From Pseudomonas frederiksbergensis (GTDB lineage Bacteria; Pseudomonadota; Gammaproteobacteria; Pseudomonadales; Pseudomonadaceae), in NCBI RefSeq assembly GCF_017114915.1, contig NZ_JAAUOE010000015.1:35658-99657 (forward strand): a DNA stretch of 64,000 nt, written 5' to 3'. This document shows, piece after piece, positions 10,034-19,393 of the stretch; position 1 is the stretch's first letter; the number at the start of each line of letters is the position of its first letter. The notes beneath the pieces were generated by a model. That model worked only from the letters and a program-made list of their open reading frames with translations. It made no database searches and was not told the DNA's origin. Made by a program: the position numbers and the translations under genes.

Positions 10034-10811
10034 GCTTGCAGCTATCTCCATGAACGTGGGTATGGGCCGACGGGGCCGCGCTGACCACCGAGCCATGCAG
10101 GTCGTGGGCGTGGTCGTGATGGTGGTGATAAATCGCCAGGCTTTGTGCGTTTTTTCCGAACAGTTCGACGAACGCAGGGTCGCCGCTGACCTGCTCGGGA
10201 TGCCCGGAGCAGCAGACGTGGCGGTTCAGGCACACCACCTGGTCGGTGGTGCTCATTACCAGATGCAGATCGTGAGAAACCATCAATACGCCGCAGCCAT
10301 GACGGTCGCGCAGGCGTGTGATCAGGCTATAGAGTTCGGCTTGACCGGCCACATCGACGCCTTGCACCGGCTCATCGAGCACCAGCAATTCCGGCTCGCG
10401 CAGCAATGCCCGCGCCAGCAGCACCCGCTGCATTTCGCCACCGGACACACTTTGCACCGGGCTATCGATGACCTGTTCGGCGCCGACTTCCTTGAGGGCC
10501 GCCAAGGCCCGAGCGCGGTCCACGCCTGGGACCAGACGCAAGAAGCGCAGCACCGACAGCGGCAGGGTCGGATCGACATGGAGTTTTTGCGGCATGTAAC
10601 CGACGCGCAACTTCGGCTTGCGCCAGACGCTGCCGCTGTCCGGTTTCAACAGACCGAGCACCGCGCGCACCAAGGTGGTTTTGCCGGCGCCATTGGGGCC
10701 GATCAGGGTAACGATCTGCCCCGGCTCGACGCTCAGTTCGATGTTATCCAGCACGTTTTGCCCGGCAAAGGTGACGGCCACCTGCTCAAGGCGAATCAGC
10801 GCGTTGCTCAT
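10026..10811 (-). CDS. znuC: Zinc ABC transporter ATP-binding protein with His-rich tail
   Basis: ATPase of the Zn importer. The 261 residues hold Walker [10 protein letters not shown], signature [14 protein letters not shown] and Walker [13 protein letters not shown]. The last 40 residues are His-rich ([12 protein letters not shown] and [12 protein letters not shown]), a probable zinc-sensing or buffering tail. The start overlaps the zur stop as TGATG, so zur-znuC-znuB form one coupled operon. Confidence 0.95.
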   Translation of the reverse strand: MSNALIRLEQVAVTFAGQNVLDNIELSVEPGQIVTLIGPNGAGKTTLVRAVLGLLKPDSGSVWRKPKLRVGYMPQKLHVDPTLPLSVLRFLRLVPGVDRARALAALKEVGAEQVIDSPVQSVSGGEMQRVLLARALLREPELLVLDEPVQGVDVAGQAELYSLITRLRDRHGCGVLMVSHDLHLVMSTTDQVVCLNRHVCCSGHPEQVSGDPAFVELFGKNAQSLAIYHHHHDHAHDLHGSVVSAAPSAHTHVHGDSCKHG

Positions 10812-11293
10812 CAAGCCCCCTGGCAACCCGAACAGAGACCGATGACTTCAACGGTCTGGGCCTCGACAACAAATCCGACATCCTTGGCGCTGCCAATGAT
10901 CGCGTCACTGATGGACTTCTGCTCGAGCTCGATGGCGGCGTGGCATTGGCGGCAGATCAGGAACTGCCCCTGGTGGGCGTGTTCCGGGTGATTGCAGCCG
11001 ACGAAGGCGTTCAGCGAGGAGATGCGATGCACCAGGCCGTTTTCCAGCAGGAAATCCAGCGCGCGGTACACGGTCGGCGGCGCAGCGCGGCGGCCGTCCT
11101 GCTCGCTGAGCACTGCCAGAATGTCGTAGGCACCCAGCGGCTTATGGCTTTGCCACACCAGTTCCAGTACCCGCCGGCGCAAGGCGGTCAGGCGTAACCC
11201 CTGACGTGCGCACAAGGCATCGGCCTCAGACAATGCGCTATGGACGCAATGAGAGTGGTCGTGGGGACGGCTGGCGATCGGTGTTTTAGGCAT
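10811..11293 (-). CDS. zur: Zinc uptake regulator Zur (Fur family)
   Basis: Zn-responsive repressor of zinc uptake genes. The 160-residue protein has an N-terminal His stretch (HDHSHCVHS), a winged-helix DNA-binding part with [14 protein letters not shown], and a dimerisation domain with zinc ligands in [17 protein letters not shown] and the terminal CSGCQ. It is the first gene of zur-znuC-znuB and faces znuA across a short shared promoter, so it likely represses both sides. Confidence 0.95.
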   Translation of the reverse strand: MPKTPIASRPHDHSHCVHSALSEADALCARQGLRLTALRRRVLELVWQSHKPLGAYDILAVLSEQDGRRAAPPTVYRALDFLLENGLVHRISSLNAFVGCNHPEHAHQGQFLICRQCHAAIELEQKSISDAIIGSAKDVGFVVEAQTVEVIGLCSGCQGA

Positions 11294-11359
11294 GAGCGGC
11301 GACGAGTGTGGTGAGAGACGTTATTATGTTACCCGTTCTCGCCTCTTCGAGTGGTCATC
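11294..11359. promoter_or_regulatory. Divergent zur/znuA promoter region with candidate Zur site
   Basis: Only about 60 bases separate the zur and znuA starts. An AT-rich core around 11319-11332 (ACGTTATTATGTTA) resembles one half of the Zur-type GTTATA...ATAAC dyad, but its symmetry is imperfect. The operator is inferred from gene function and position rather than from a clean match. Confidence 0.4.
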
Positions 11360-12280
11360 GTGTCCCGACTTTTTTCTATCTTTGTCGCATTTGTCGCCAG
11401 TTTTCTGCTGATCGGTCCAGCCCAGGCCGAAGTCAAAGTCCTTACCAGCATCAAGCCGCTGCAGCTGATCGCCGCTGCGGTGCAGGAGGGCGTAGCGATT
11501 CCGGAAGTGTTGCTGCCGCCCGGGGCTTCGCCTCATCACTATGCCTTGCGCCCATCCGACGTACGGAAGGTGCAATCGGTGGATCTGGTGTATTGGGTCG
11601 GCCCGGCGATGGAAGGTTTCCTGCCTCGCGTGCTGAACGGTCGTACGCTACCCAGCGTTGCGGTGCAGGATTTGCCTGGCCTTAAACTGCGGCATTTTGC
11701 CGAGGACAACCATTCCCACGCCGAAGAAGCCGACGAGCATGATCACGATCATCGTCCCGGCAGCCTGGATGCTCACTTGTGGCTGTCACCGATCAACGCC
11801 CGAGCGATCGCCGCCAAAATGGCCACCGACCTGAGCGCTGCCGATCCGGCCAATGCGGCGCGCTACCAGAGCAACCTCAAAACCTTCAATGAGCGTCTGG
11901 ATGCCTTGGACCTGCGGCTGAAAACTCGCTTGGCGGGCATCGCCGGCAAGCCGTACTTCGTGTTCCACGAAGCCTTCGACTACTTCGAAGACGCCTATGG
12001 CCTCAAGCACGCCGGCGTGTTCAGTGTCGCCGCCGAAGTGCAGCCCGGTGCCCAGCACGTCGCGGCGATGCGCACGCGCTTGCAGGAAGTGGGCAAAACT
12101 TGCGTGTTCAGCGAACCGCCGCTGCGCCCGCGCCTGGCAGAAACCCTGGTGGCCGGGCTACCGGTGAAACTGGCGGAGCTGGACGCACTGGGCGGGTACA
12201 CGCCTGCGACCGCTCAGGGGTATGAGCAGGTGCTGGAAAAATTGGGTAATGATTTGGCGGGATGCCTGGAGTCGTTGTAA
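11360..12280 (+). CDS. znuA: Zinc ABC transporter periplasmic binding protein
   Basis: High-affinity zinc-binding protein of the cluster 9 (TroA-like) family. The 306 residues start with a signal peptide ending AQA-E. The family features are LPPGASPHHYALRPSD with its His ligand, the His/acid-rich loop NHSHAEEADEHDHDH, LDAHLWLSP, and the later VFHEAFDYF. GTG at 11360 is preferred because it leaves a normal signal peptide; GTG at 11351 is the alternative. It completes the ZnuABC importer. Confidence 0.93.
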   Translation: MSRLFSIFVAFVASFLLIGPAQAEVKVLTSIKPLQLIAAAVQEGVAIPEVLLPPGASPHHYALRPSDVRKVQSVDLVYWVGPAMEGFLPRVLNGRTLPSVAVQDLPGLKLRHFAEDNHSHAEEADEHDHDHRPGSLDAHLWLSPINARAIAAKMATDLSAADPANAARYQSNLKTFNERLDALDLRLKTRLAGIAGKPYFVFHEAFDYFEDAYGLKHAGVFSVAAEVQPGAQHVAAMRTRLQEVGKTCVFSEPPLRPRLAETLVAGLPVKLAELDALGGYTPATAQGYEQVLEKLGNDLAGCLESL

Positions 12281-12295
12281 GCACCCCATAGACCC

Positions 12296-12325
12296 TGTGG
12301 CGAGGGGGCAAGCCCCCTCGCCACA
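12296..12325. repeat. REP hairpin acting as bidirectional terminator
   Basis: TGTGGCGAGGGGGC and its complement form a strong hairpin with a tiny loop, followed by TTTTA. It sits between the convergent znuA and thrB genes, 2 bases from the thrB stop. The TGTGGCGAGGGGG core is a common fluorescens-group REP. Confidence 0.8.
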
Positions 12326-12327
12326 TT

Positions 12328-13278
12328 TTAAAGAGCGAAAGGCAACGGCGTATCAACCTTCTGCCGCTGCGCCAACCGCAGCTGAAACTCCATCGGATCG
12401 TGAATCAACACGTCCTGCCCGGCGAAAGACTCCGCCGCAATCAAGCGCGACAACCAGAACCGCACACACGCCACGCGCAGCATGGTCGGCCACAGCTCGG
12501 CTTCGGCAGCGGTGAACGGTCGCAGCGTGGCATAAGCGCCCAGCAACGCCCGCGCCCGCGCGCCGTCGATCTGCCCTTGCTCGTCCGAACACCAGTCGTT
12601 CAAGGCAATCGCCACGTCATAGAGCATCGGCCCTGAACAGGCGTTGTAGAAGTCGATCAACCCGGTCAGGTGCGTGCCTTCGAACATCGCATTGTCACGG
12701 AACAGGTCCGCATGGATGTTGGCCCGCGGCAGCGCCAGAATTTTCGTCTTCTGCTGGGTGATCTCTTCCAGGGCTCGTTGCAGCAAATCGCTTTGCTCGG
12801 CGTTCAAGTGCGAAAGAAACTGCGTGCCCTCTTCCAGCATCCAGTCCAGACCGCGATCGGTTTTGCGCTTGATCATGTTGGCCTGGGTCGCCAGGTGTAG
12901 ATGCGCCAGCAGCTCGCCGACCTGAGCGCAATGCTGCGCGTTGGCGTCCTTGATGTGCTTGCCCGCCAGACGTGGCTGCAACAGCGCAGGTTTACCGGCC
13001 AGTTCGCGCAAAGCGACGCCATCGGTGGTGCGCAGGGCATAAGGCACCGGCAGGTCAGCGTCGTGCAGCACGTCGAGCAGTTCGATGAAAAACGGCATTT
13101 CCTGCACCGGACCACGCTCGACCAGGGTCAGGACAAACTCGCCCTGCTCCAGGCTGATAAAGAAATTGGTGTTTTCGCTACCGGCGGCGATCCCCTGGAA
13201 ATCAAGCAGGCGGCCGAGCCCATAAGGGGCGAGAAAGGTTTCCAGCTCGGGCCGAGCCAGGGGGGTGAACACAGACAT
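12328..13278 (-). CDS. thrB: Homoserine kinase (aminoglycoside-phosphotransferase fold)
   Basis: Phosphorylates homoserine in threonine synthesis. The 316-residue protein begins MSVFTPL and has the APH-like kinase signature NIHADLFRDN followed by GLIDFYNA, the catalytic and metal-binding loops of this fold. This is the pseudomonad form of ThrB, unlike the GHMP-kinase enzyme of E. coli. An upstream in-frame start at 13314 exists, but MSVFTPL matches the family N-terminus. DUF2782 lies just upstream on the same strand. Confidence 0.92.
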   Translation of the reverse strand: MSVFTPLARPELETFLAPYGLGRLLDFQGIAAGSENTNFFISLEQGEFVLTLVERGPVQEMPFFIELLDVLHDADLPVPYALRTTDGVALRELAGKPALLQPRLAGKHIKDANAQHCAQVGELLAHLHLATQANMIKRKTDRGLDWMLEEGTQFLSHLNAEQSDLLQRALEEITQQKTKILALPRANIHADLFRDNAMFEGTHLTGLIDFYNACSGPMLYDVAIALNDWCSDEQGQIDGARARALLGAYATLRPFTAAEAELWPTMLRVACVRFWLSRLIAAESFAGQDVLIHDPMEFQLRLAQRQKVDTPLPFAL

Positions 13279-13338
13279 GGTTAAAACTGCCAGTACGGGC
13301 GCCGCTGCACGCAAGCGCCGATTAAAGTTAAGAACCGC

Positions 13339-13626
13339 TTACCACTTAAAGATTTCCCACGCAGGAATCAGCATATCCGGTTGATCCGAGCGAATGAAGT
13401 TACCGTCCGAGCCATCAGCGCGCACCAGGAAATACGGTTTGCCGACCTTTGGCGTCACCTTGATGGCGTACAAAAAGCCGTTCTGCCGATATTCCTGAAT
13501 GGTTTTATCGCCTTCGGTGCGGATCGTGACATCCGGATCTGCCGAGGGCGCGTCATCCGCCGCCATGACAGCCAAAGGAGTCATTGCAAACAAGCCAGCC
13601 AGCAACAAGCGATTTAGTGTGCGCAT
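13339..13626 (-). CDS. DUF2782 family periplasmic protein
   Basis: A 95-residue secreted protein with a signal peptide cut near VMA-A. The small domain has EYRQNGFLYAIKVTPKVGKPYFLVR and a C-terminal PAWEIFKW. This fits the DUF2782 family found between thrB and polA in pseudomonads. No function is known; co-transcription with thrB is likely because the two are on the same strand 60 bases apart. Confidence 0.85.
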   Translation of the reverse strand: MRTLNRLLLAGLFAMTPLAVMAADDAPSADPDVTIRTEGDKTIQEYRQNGFLYAIKVTPKVGKPYFLVRADGSDGNFIRSDQPDMLIPAWEIFKW

Positions 13627-13700
13627 GATAACCTTGTCCCTTTGTCGTCAACGGTCCCGCTATTCTAGCGCCGGACCCGCCGAAAAGGTTGATCCTGCTC

Positions 13701-16469
13701 ATGAGCCAAGCCCCCCTCGTCCTGGTGGACGGTTCTTCTTACCTGTACCGCGCCTTTCACGCGCTGCCACCGCTGACCACGTCCAAAGGCCTGCCGACCG
13801 GTGCGGTCAAGGGCGTATTGAACATGCTCAAGAGTCTGCGCAAGCAGTATCCCGACAGCCCGTTCGCCGTGGTGTTCGACGCCAAGGGCGGGACGTTCCG
13901 CGACGCGATGTTCGCCGAATACAAGGCCAACCGCCCGAGCATGCCTGACGATATGCGGGTCCAGATCGAGCCGCTGCACGCCAGCGTCAAGGCCCTGGGC
14001 TTTCCGTTGCTGTGCGTGGACAACGTCGAAGCGGACGACGTGATTGGCACCCTGGCTCGCAGCAGCGCGGCCGCCGACCGGCCGGTGATTATCTCCACCG
14101 GTGACAAGGACATGGCGCAGTTGGTCGACGGTCACATTACCTTGGTCAATACGATGACCGGTAGCACGCTGGACGTTGAGGGCGTGAAGGAGAAATTCGG
14201 CGTCGCTCCCGAGCAGATCATCGATTATCTGGCGCTGATGGGCGATTCGTCCGACAACATTCCGGGCGTTCCGGGTATTGGCCCGAAAACCGCGTCCGGC
14301 CTGCTGGTGGGCGTGAACGGCGGCCTGGCCGAACTCTATGCGCAGCTCGATATTGTCCCGACCCTGCCGATCCGCGGCGCCAAAACACTGCCGGCCAAGC
14401 TCGAAGAACATAAGGAAATGGCGTTCCTCTCCTATCAATTGGCAACCATCAAGATCGACGTACCCCTGGACTTCGGCCTCGACGACCTGCATATGGGGCC
14501 ACCGGATCACGACAAACTCGCCGAGCTGTATTCCCTGCTGGAATTCAAGAGCTGGTTCGAAGAGAACCAGCGCGATGCCAAGCGCGCGGGTCAGGACATT
14601 GTCGAGGTCGTTCAGGAGCAGCCAGGTGCCGCCGAAGCGAAATACGAAACCATCCTCGACCAGAAACGCTTCGAGGCCTGGCTGGACAAGCTCGACAAGG
14701 CACCGCTGATCGCCTTCGTCACCGAAACCAACGGCAGCGATGCCCAACACTCGCAACTGGTAGGCCTGTCGTTTTCCGTCGCGGCCAACGAAGCGGCCTA
14801 CATTCCGCTGACCCACTCCTACATGGGCGTGCCGGAACAACTGGATCGCGACACCGTACTGCTGGCGTTGAAACCGCTGCTGGAAAACCCGAATAAGCTG
14901 AAAGTCGGCCAGCACGCCAAGTTCGACACCAACATCCTCGCCAATTGCGCCATCGGTGGCGATCAGAGCAACGGGATTACTGTTCAGGGGATTGCCTACG
15001 ACACCATGCTCGAATCCTACGTACTGGACTCGACGGCCACCCGCCACGACATGGACAGCCTGGCGCTCAAGTACCTGGGCCAAAGCAAGACCGACATCCA
15101 GGAGATTGCGGGCAAAGGCGTCAAACAGCTGACCTTCGACCAGATTTCCCTTGAGCTGGCAGGTCCCTATGCCGCCGAAGACGCCGATGTCACCTTCCGC
15201 CTGCATCTGGCCTTGCAGGAAAAACTGGCCGCGACACCAAGCCTGGTCAAAGTGCTCAACGAGATTGAAATGCCACTGATGCCGGTCCTGGCCCGTATCG
15301 AGCGCCAGGGCGCCCTCGTGGACGCCAACCTGCTGGGCATCCAGAGCGTCGAGCTGGGCGAGAAACTGGTCGCCCTTGAGCGTGAGGCCTTTGCCATTGC
15401 CGGGGAAGAATTCAACCTCGGCTCGCCGAAGCAACTGGGCGTGATCCTCTACGAAAAACTCGGTTTGCCCGTACTCAGCAAAACCGCCAAGGGCCAGGCC
15501 TCGACGGCCGAAGCGGTGTTGGCCGAGCTGGCCGAGCAGGACTACCCGCTGCCCAAGGTGCTGATGCAATACCGCTCGCTGAGCAAGCTCAAAAGCACCT
15601 ACACCGACCGTTTGCCAGAGCAGATCAACGCTCGCACCGGGCGTATTCATACGTCTTACCAGCAAGCCGTCGCGGCCACCGGGCGTTTGTCGTCCATCGA
15701 CCCGAACCTGCAGAACATTCCGATCCGTACCGCCGAAGGTCGCCGGATTCGCCAGGCATTCGTCGCGCCCAAAGGCTACAAGCTGCTGGCCGCGGACTAC
15801 TCGCAGATCGAACTGCGGATCATGGCGCATCTGGCCAAGGACGAAGGCTTGCTGCACGCCTTCCGCAACAACCTCGATGTCCACCGGGCCACGGCCGCCG
15901 AGGTATTTGGTGTCGAGCTGGCCGCGGTCACCAATGATCAGCGTCGTAGCGCGAAAGCCATCAACTTCGGCCTGATCTACGGCATGAGCGCGTTTGGCCT
16001 GGCCAAGCAGATCGGCGTTGACCGCAAGCAGTCCCAGGCTTACATCGACCGTTATTTCGCCCGTTATCCCGGCGTTCTGGAATACATGGAGCGCACGCGC
16101 GCCCAGGCCGCCGAGCAAGGTTTCGTCGAAACCATCTTCGGTCGTCGCCTGTACCTGCCGGAAATCAACGCGAAAAACCAGGCCCTGCGCAAAGCGGCCG
16201 AGCGCACGGCGATCAATGCCCCGATGCAAGGCACCGCGGCGGACATCATCAAGAAAGCCATGGTGGCGGTGGACAACTGGCTGACATCGTCGGGCCTGGA
16301 CGCCAAAGTCATTCTGCAGGTGCACGATGAATTGGTGCTCGAGGTGCGCGAGGACCTGGTCGACCAGGTACGCGAGGAGATTCGCATGCACATGAGCAGC
16401 GCCGCACAGCTGGATGTACCGCTGCTGGTCGAGGTGGGCGTAGGCAACAACTGGGATGAAGCGCACTGA
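13701..16469 (+). CDS. polA: DNA polymerase I, with an altered proofreading motif
   Basis: Repair and Okazaki-processing polymerase of 922 residues. Residues 1 to about 300 form the 5'-3' exonuclease ([45 protein letters not shown]). About 320-510 form the 3'-5' exonuclease fold, and the rest is the polymerase with [30 protein letters not shown] and [10 protein letters not shown]. In the proofreading part the first catalytic motif reads FVTET at residues 339-343, with Val340 where E. coli has Asp355; Glu342 and the later YAAEDAD remain. ATG at 13701 is chosen over TTG at 13689. Confidence 0.96.
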   Translation: MSQAPLVLVDGSSYLYRAFHALPPLTTSKGLPTGAVKGVLNMLKSLRKQYPDSPFAVVFDAKGGTFRDAMFAEYKANRPSMPDDMRVQIEPLHASVKALGFPLLCVDNVEADDVIGTLARSSAAADRPVIISTGDKDMAQLVDGHITLVNTMTGSTLDVEGVKEKFGVAPEQIIDYLALMGDSSDNIPGVPGIGPKTASGLLVGVNGGLAELYAQLDIVPTLPIRGAKTLPAKLEEHKEMAFLSYQLATIKIDVPLDFGLDDLHMGPPDHDKLAELYSLLEFKSWFEENQRDAKRAGQDIVEVVQEQPGAAEAKYETILDQKRFEAWLDKLDKAPLIAFVTETNGSDAQHSQLVGLSFSVAANEAAYIPLTHSYMGVPEQLDRDTVLLALKPLLENPNKLKVGQHAKFDTNILANCAIGGDQSNGITVQGIAYDTMLESYVLDSTATRHDMDSLALKYLGQSKTDIQEIAGKGVKQLTFDQISLELAGPYAAEDADVTFRLHLALQEKLAATPSLVKVLNEIEMPLMPVLARIERQGALVDANLLGIQSVELGEKLVALEREAFAIAGEEFNLGSPKQLGVILYEKLGLPVLSKTAKGQASTAEAVLAELAEQDYPLPKVLMQYRSLSKLKSTYTDRLPEQINARTGRIHTSYQQAVAATGRLSSIDPNLQNIPIRTAEGRRIRQAFVAPKGYKLLAADYSQIELRIMAHLAKDEGLLHAFRNNLDVHRATAAEVFGVELAAVTNDQRRSAKAINFGLIYGMSAFGLAKQIGVDRKQSQAYIDRYFARYPGVLEYMERTRAQAAEQGFVETIFGRRLYLPEINAKNQALRKAAERTAINAPMQGTAADIIKKAMVAVDNWLTSSGLDAKVILQVHDELVLEVREDLVDQVREEIRMHMSSAAQLDVPLLVEVGVGNNWDEAH

Positions 16470-16567
16470 GCCGTTGTGCTGCGGCACTTTGCCGCGGCAC
16501 AAAATAACGAAGAACCATAGAGCGGAAAATGACGACGATTATTTCCAATGGTTTTTGAAAATAGTCT

Positions 16568-16595
16568 GAACTAAATCCGTGAACCGCCACTCAGA
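16568..16595 (+). promoter_or_regulatory. Candidate AlgU (sigma-22) promoter of the ErsA-type RNA
   Basis: GAACTA at 16568-16573, then 17 bases, then TCAGA at 16591-16595. This is close to the AlgU/RpoE consensus GAACTT-N16/17-TCTGA. A start about six bases downstream (near 16602) would give a 132-nt transcript ending at the terminator, the length remembered for P. aeruginosa ErsA. Confidence 0.6.
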
Positions 16596-16601
16596 GATAC
16601 T

Positions 16602-16733
16602 GAATGGCTGGTGAAGCCCTTCGATGCTCCTATGTTGTGTTAAGTGTTGGCAGATATCTGGACCCCGCCCTAGCGGTCCGGAACTTGAACCCCGGAACTT
16701 CTCCCTCCCCATACGAAGTCCGGGGTTTTTTTT
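16602..16733 (+). ncRNA. ersA: ErsA-type small RNA (Spot 42 position, polA-engB gap)
   Basis: A Hfq-dependent regulatory RNA named ErsA is known from the polA-engB gap of P. aeruginosa, the same slot as Spot 42 of enterics. Here that gap of 288 bases carries no credible ORF. It ends in a strong terminator: an AACCCCGG...CCGGGGTT stem with an inner ACTTC/GAAGT stem, a C-rich TCCCTCCCC loop, and eight T's at about 16687-16733. The C-rich segment is a plausible seed for G-rich ribosome binding sites. The 5' end is inferred from the promoter match. Confidence 0.75.
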
Positions 16734-16757
16734 GCCTGCTGATTTGTCCGGGGAGCT

Positions 16758-17399
16758 TTACTCGGTAGCCTCAGCACCCTTGTCCGCCAACTCCAGCCAG
16801 CCCGCCAGTACGGTGTAGGCGTCTTCCAGCCCCATGCGCTTGGGTGCCGAAAACAGCTGGATTGTGACCGTATCGCCCCACCCCTTGCGGATTTCCGACT
16901 GAACCTTGAGCAGCGTGTTTTTCGCCGCGCCGTAGGTCAGCTTGTCTGCCTTGGTCAGCAGAATATGCATCGGCATGCCGCTGGCGACAGCCCAGTCGAG
17001 CATCAGCAGGTCGAAGTCGGTCATTGGATGACGGATGTCCATCATCAGAATCAAACCTTTCAAACTCTCGCGACCGCCCAGATAGGCTTCCAGGTGACGC
17101 TGCCAGTGCATCTTCAGCGGGATCGGCACTTTCGCGTAACCGTAACCTGGCAGGTCGACCAGACGGCGTTCATCGTCTAGCTTGAAGAAGTTCAACAGCT
17201 GTGTGCGACCGGGTGTTTTCGAGGTCCGCGCCAGGCTGGCGTGCGTCAGGGTGTTCAACGCGCTGGACTTGCCGGCATTGGAACGCCCGGCGAAGGCCAC
17301 TTCAAAGCCTTCGTCGTCGGGACATTGGTCGACTTTGGCGGCGCTGAGCATGAAGGTGGACTGTTGGCACAGGCCGAGGATGGGATTCTTGAGTTGCAT
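16758..17399 (-). CDS. engB: Ribosome biogenesis GTPase EngB (YihA/YsxC)
   Basis: Essential GTP-binding protein needed for large ribosomal subunit assembly. The 213 residues contain G1 GRSNAGKSS, the switch region [13 protein letters not shown]3 [11 protein letters not shown] and G4 LLTKADK. The start at 17399 ([11 protein letters not shown]) fits the family; the frame stays open upstream into the promoter region, but that extension is rejected. Convergent with the small RNA. Confidence 0.95.
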   Translation of the reverse strand: MQLKNPILGLCQQSTFMLSAAKVDQCPDDEGFEVAFAGRSNAGKSSALNTLTHASLARTSKTPGRTQLLNFFKLDDERRLVDLPGYGYAKVPIPLKMHWQRHLEAYLGGRESLKGLILMMDIRHPMTDFDLLMLDWAVASGMPMHILLTKADKLTYGAAKNTLLKVQSEIRKGWGDTVTIQLFSAPKRMGLEDAYTVLAGWLELADKGAEATE

Positions 17400-17449
17400 G
17401 GGATTTCCGATGTGGGCGGCGCCGGGAATGGACGCGGCAAGCAGTGTCG

Positions 17450-17478
17450 TTTCCGTTTCAGTGACGCCAGTATATAAT
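17450..17478 (+). promoter_or_regulatory. Candidate sigma-70 promoter for the cytochrome c5-c4 genes
   Basis: A consensus TATAAT at 17473-17478 follows a weak TTTCCG -35 at 17 bases spacing. It lies about 110 bases before the cytochrome c5 start. The same AT-rich patch reads TATACT on the other strand and could serve engB. Only the -10 element is convincing. Confidence 0.4.
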
Positions 17479-17590
17479 GCCGCAGATTTTGTGTGCGCTT
17501 TGTCCCAGCGTAGGATGAAGTTCACGAGAGCGATTGACCTTGATTGCGCACTAGAACGCAGCACGCTCTCAACCCTGAAAAGGTCGTTTT

Positions 17591-17881
17591 ATGACGAAAT
17601 GGCTGCTAGCTGCCGGTGTCTTGATGCCGCTTTACAGCGCTCAGGCTACACAGGATCCGGAAGCTGTGTACAACCGTGTTTGTGGTGCCTGTCATTCCGG
17701 CCAACTCCCCATGGCGCCTCGCAAGGGCGATCAGGAAGCTTGGACGCCGAGGTTGGCGAAAGGTATGGAGACGCTGGTGCAACACGTGACCCAGGGTTTC
17801 AAGGCGATGCCGCCGCGTGGTTTGTGCATGGACTGCAGTGCCGAGGATTACCGAGCCATCATCCAGTGGATGAGCGAGTAA
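17591..17881 (+). CDS. Cytochrome c5
   Basis: A 96-residue monoheme periplasmic cytochrome. The signal peptide ends near SAQA-T and the heme site is CGACH at about residues 31-35. A second Cys pair, CMDC, near the C-terminus is typical of c5, where it forms a disulfide. Distal axial Met is likely in the KAMPPRG segment. It sits 46 bases before cytochrome c4, so the two electron carriers are probably co-transcribed. Confidence 0.9.
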   Translation: MTKWLLAAGVLMPLYSAQATQDPEAVYNRVCGACHSGQLPMAPRKGDQEAWTPRLAKGMETLVQHVTQGFKAMPPRGLCMDCSAEDYRAIIQWMSE

Positions 17882-17927
17882 ACCCGGTCCATAACTCTTT
17901 AACCCTTAGCCGTAGTTGGATTAGCTG

Positions 17928-18539
17928 ATGAACAAATTGATCGTGAGTCTGCTGTTGACCGTGGGGATCTCCGGCATTGCCCATGCTGCAGGTGATGCGA
18001 CTGCTGGTCAGGCGAAAGCCGCAGTATGTGGCGCCTGTCATGGCCCGGATGGCAATAGCATGGCGCCTAACTTTCCGAAACTGGCAGGCCAGGGCGAGCG
18101 TTATCTGAACAAGCAGCTGCACGACATCAAGTCCGGCAAACGCACGGTACTGGAAATGACCGGCCTGCTGACCAACCTGAGCGATCAGGACCTGGCTGAT
18201 ATCTCCGCCTACTTCGCCAGCCAGAAAGGCAGCGTCGGTGCCGCCGACCCTAAAGTCGTGGCTCGCGGTGAAGCACTGTTCCGTGGCGGTGATCTGGCCA
18301 AGGGCCTGCCTTCCTGCACCGGCTGCCATTCGCCTAATGGCACCGGCAACGCCGCAGCGGGCTTCCCGCATCTGGGCGGGCAACACGCTCAATATGTCGC
18401 CAAGCAACTGACCGAATTCCGCAAGGAAGAAGGCGGCCGGACCAACGATGGCGATACCAAACCGATGCAAAGCATCGCCAAAAAGCTGAGTGACGAGGAT
18501 ATCGCCGCCGTCTCCAGCTATATTCAAGGCTTGCACTGA
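17928..18539 (+). CDS. cc4: Diheme cytochrome c4
   Basis: A 203-residue periplasmic electron carrier with a signal peptide (AHA-A) and two c-type domains, carrying CGACH in the first half and CTGCH in the second. The c4 family passes electrons from the bc1 complex to terminal oxidases such as the aa3 and cbb3 enzymes. The gene is followed by a terminator and dsbA. Confidence 0.94.
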   Translation: MNKLIVSLLLTVGISGIAHAAGDATAGQAKAAVCGACHGPDGNSMAPNFPKLAGQGERYLNKQLHDIKSGKRTVLEMTGLLTNLSDQDLADISAYFASQKGSVGAADPKVVARGEALFRGGDLAKGLPSCTGCHSPNGTGNAAAGFPHLGGQHAQYVAKQLTEFRKEEGGRTNDGDTKPMQSIAKKLSDEDIAAVSSYIQGLH

Positions 18540-18614
18540 AGCCTGTAATCGAGCGTTGTGAGTGATGTACATCTCTTGCAACGTTAACACTCGATTAATC
18601 CGTCGATGCAAACA

Positions 18615-18647
18615 TAAAAAGGGTAGCTTTGGCTGCCCTTTTTTGTG
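18615..18647 (+). terminator. Rho-independent terminator after cytochrome c4
   Basis: AAAAAGGGTAGC and GGCTGCCCTTTTTT form a stem with one G-T pair and a short loop, ending in a run of T. Confidence 0.85.
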
Positions 18648-18737
18648 GCCGCTGCCGTTACACTACAGCACTCAAGCCCGCCGGAATCTGTCTGAAAGCA
18701 GGTCGCGCGAGGCGCCCAAATTGTCCAGGAGTAAAGC

Positions 18738-19379
18738 ATGCGTAATCTGATCATCAGCGCCGCACTCGTCGCTGCCAGCCTGTTCGGCATGACTGCCCAA
18801 GCCGCCGAAAAACCTGAAGCGCCCTACGTCGAACTGAGCAATCCGGTCCCGGTGGCCGTGCCTGGCAAGATCGAAGTCGTGGAGCTGTTCTGGTACGGCT
18901 GCCCGCACTGCTATGCCTTTGAACCCGTCATTAACCCATGGGTTGAAAAACTGCCTTCCGACGTGAATTTCGTGCGTATTCCGGCCATGTTTGGCGGCCC
19001 TTGGGATGCACACGGCCAGATGTTCCTGACGCTTGAAGCCATGGGTGTCGAGAGCAAGGTTCACGCCGCGGTGTTCAACGCGATCCAGAAAGAACACAAG
19101 AAACTGACTGATAAAGATGACATGGCGGACTTCCTGGCGACCCAAGGCGTCGACAAGGAAAAATTCCTGGCCACCTTCGACTCCTTCGCCATCAAGGGCC
19201 AGATCAACAAAGCCAAAGAGCTTGCAAAGAAATATGAAATCTCCGGCGTGCCGACCATGATCGTCAACGGCAAGTATCGTTTTGACATCGGCTCTGCCGG
19301 CGGTGCCGAACAAGCGCTGAAACTGGCCGACCAACTGGTCGCCAAAGAGCGAGCGGCAACCAAGGCCGTTGCCAACTAA
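18738..19379 (+). CDS. dsbA: Thiol:disulfide interchange protein DsbA
   Basis: Periplasmic oxidase that puts disulfide bonds into secreted proteins. The 213 residues carry a signal peptide ending AQA-A, the active site CPHC within WYGCPHCYAFEP, and the cis-proline loop SGVPTMIVNG. CAGGAGT precedes the ATG. It lies downstream of the c-type cytochromes. Confidence 0.96.
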   Translation: MRNLIISAALVAASLFGMTAQAAEKPEAPYVELSNPVPVAVPGKIEVVELFWYGCPHCYAFEPVINPWVEKLPSDVNFVRIPAMFGGPWDAHGQMFLTLEAMGVESKVHAAVFNAIQKEHKKLTDKDDMADFLATQGVDKEKFLATFDSFAIKGQINKAKELAKKYEISGVPTMIVNGKYRFDIGSAGGAEQALKLADQLVAKERAATKAVAN

Positions 19380-19393
19380 GCGCGGCAACCGTC

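Noticed and set aside
13665..16502. 945-residue open frame antisense to polA
   Set aside because: It mirrors a complete PolA; its length follows from high GC in codon position three, and its translation is low-complexity His/Gln/Arg-rich without any domain.
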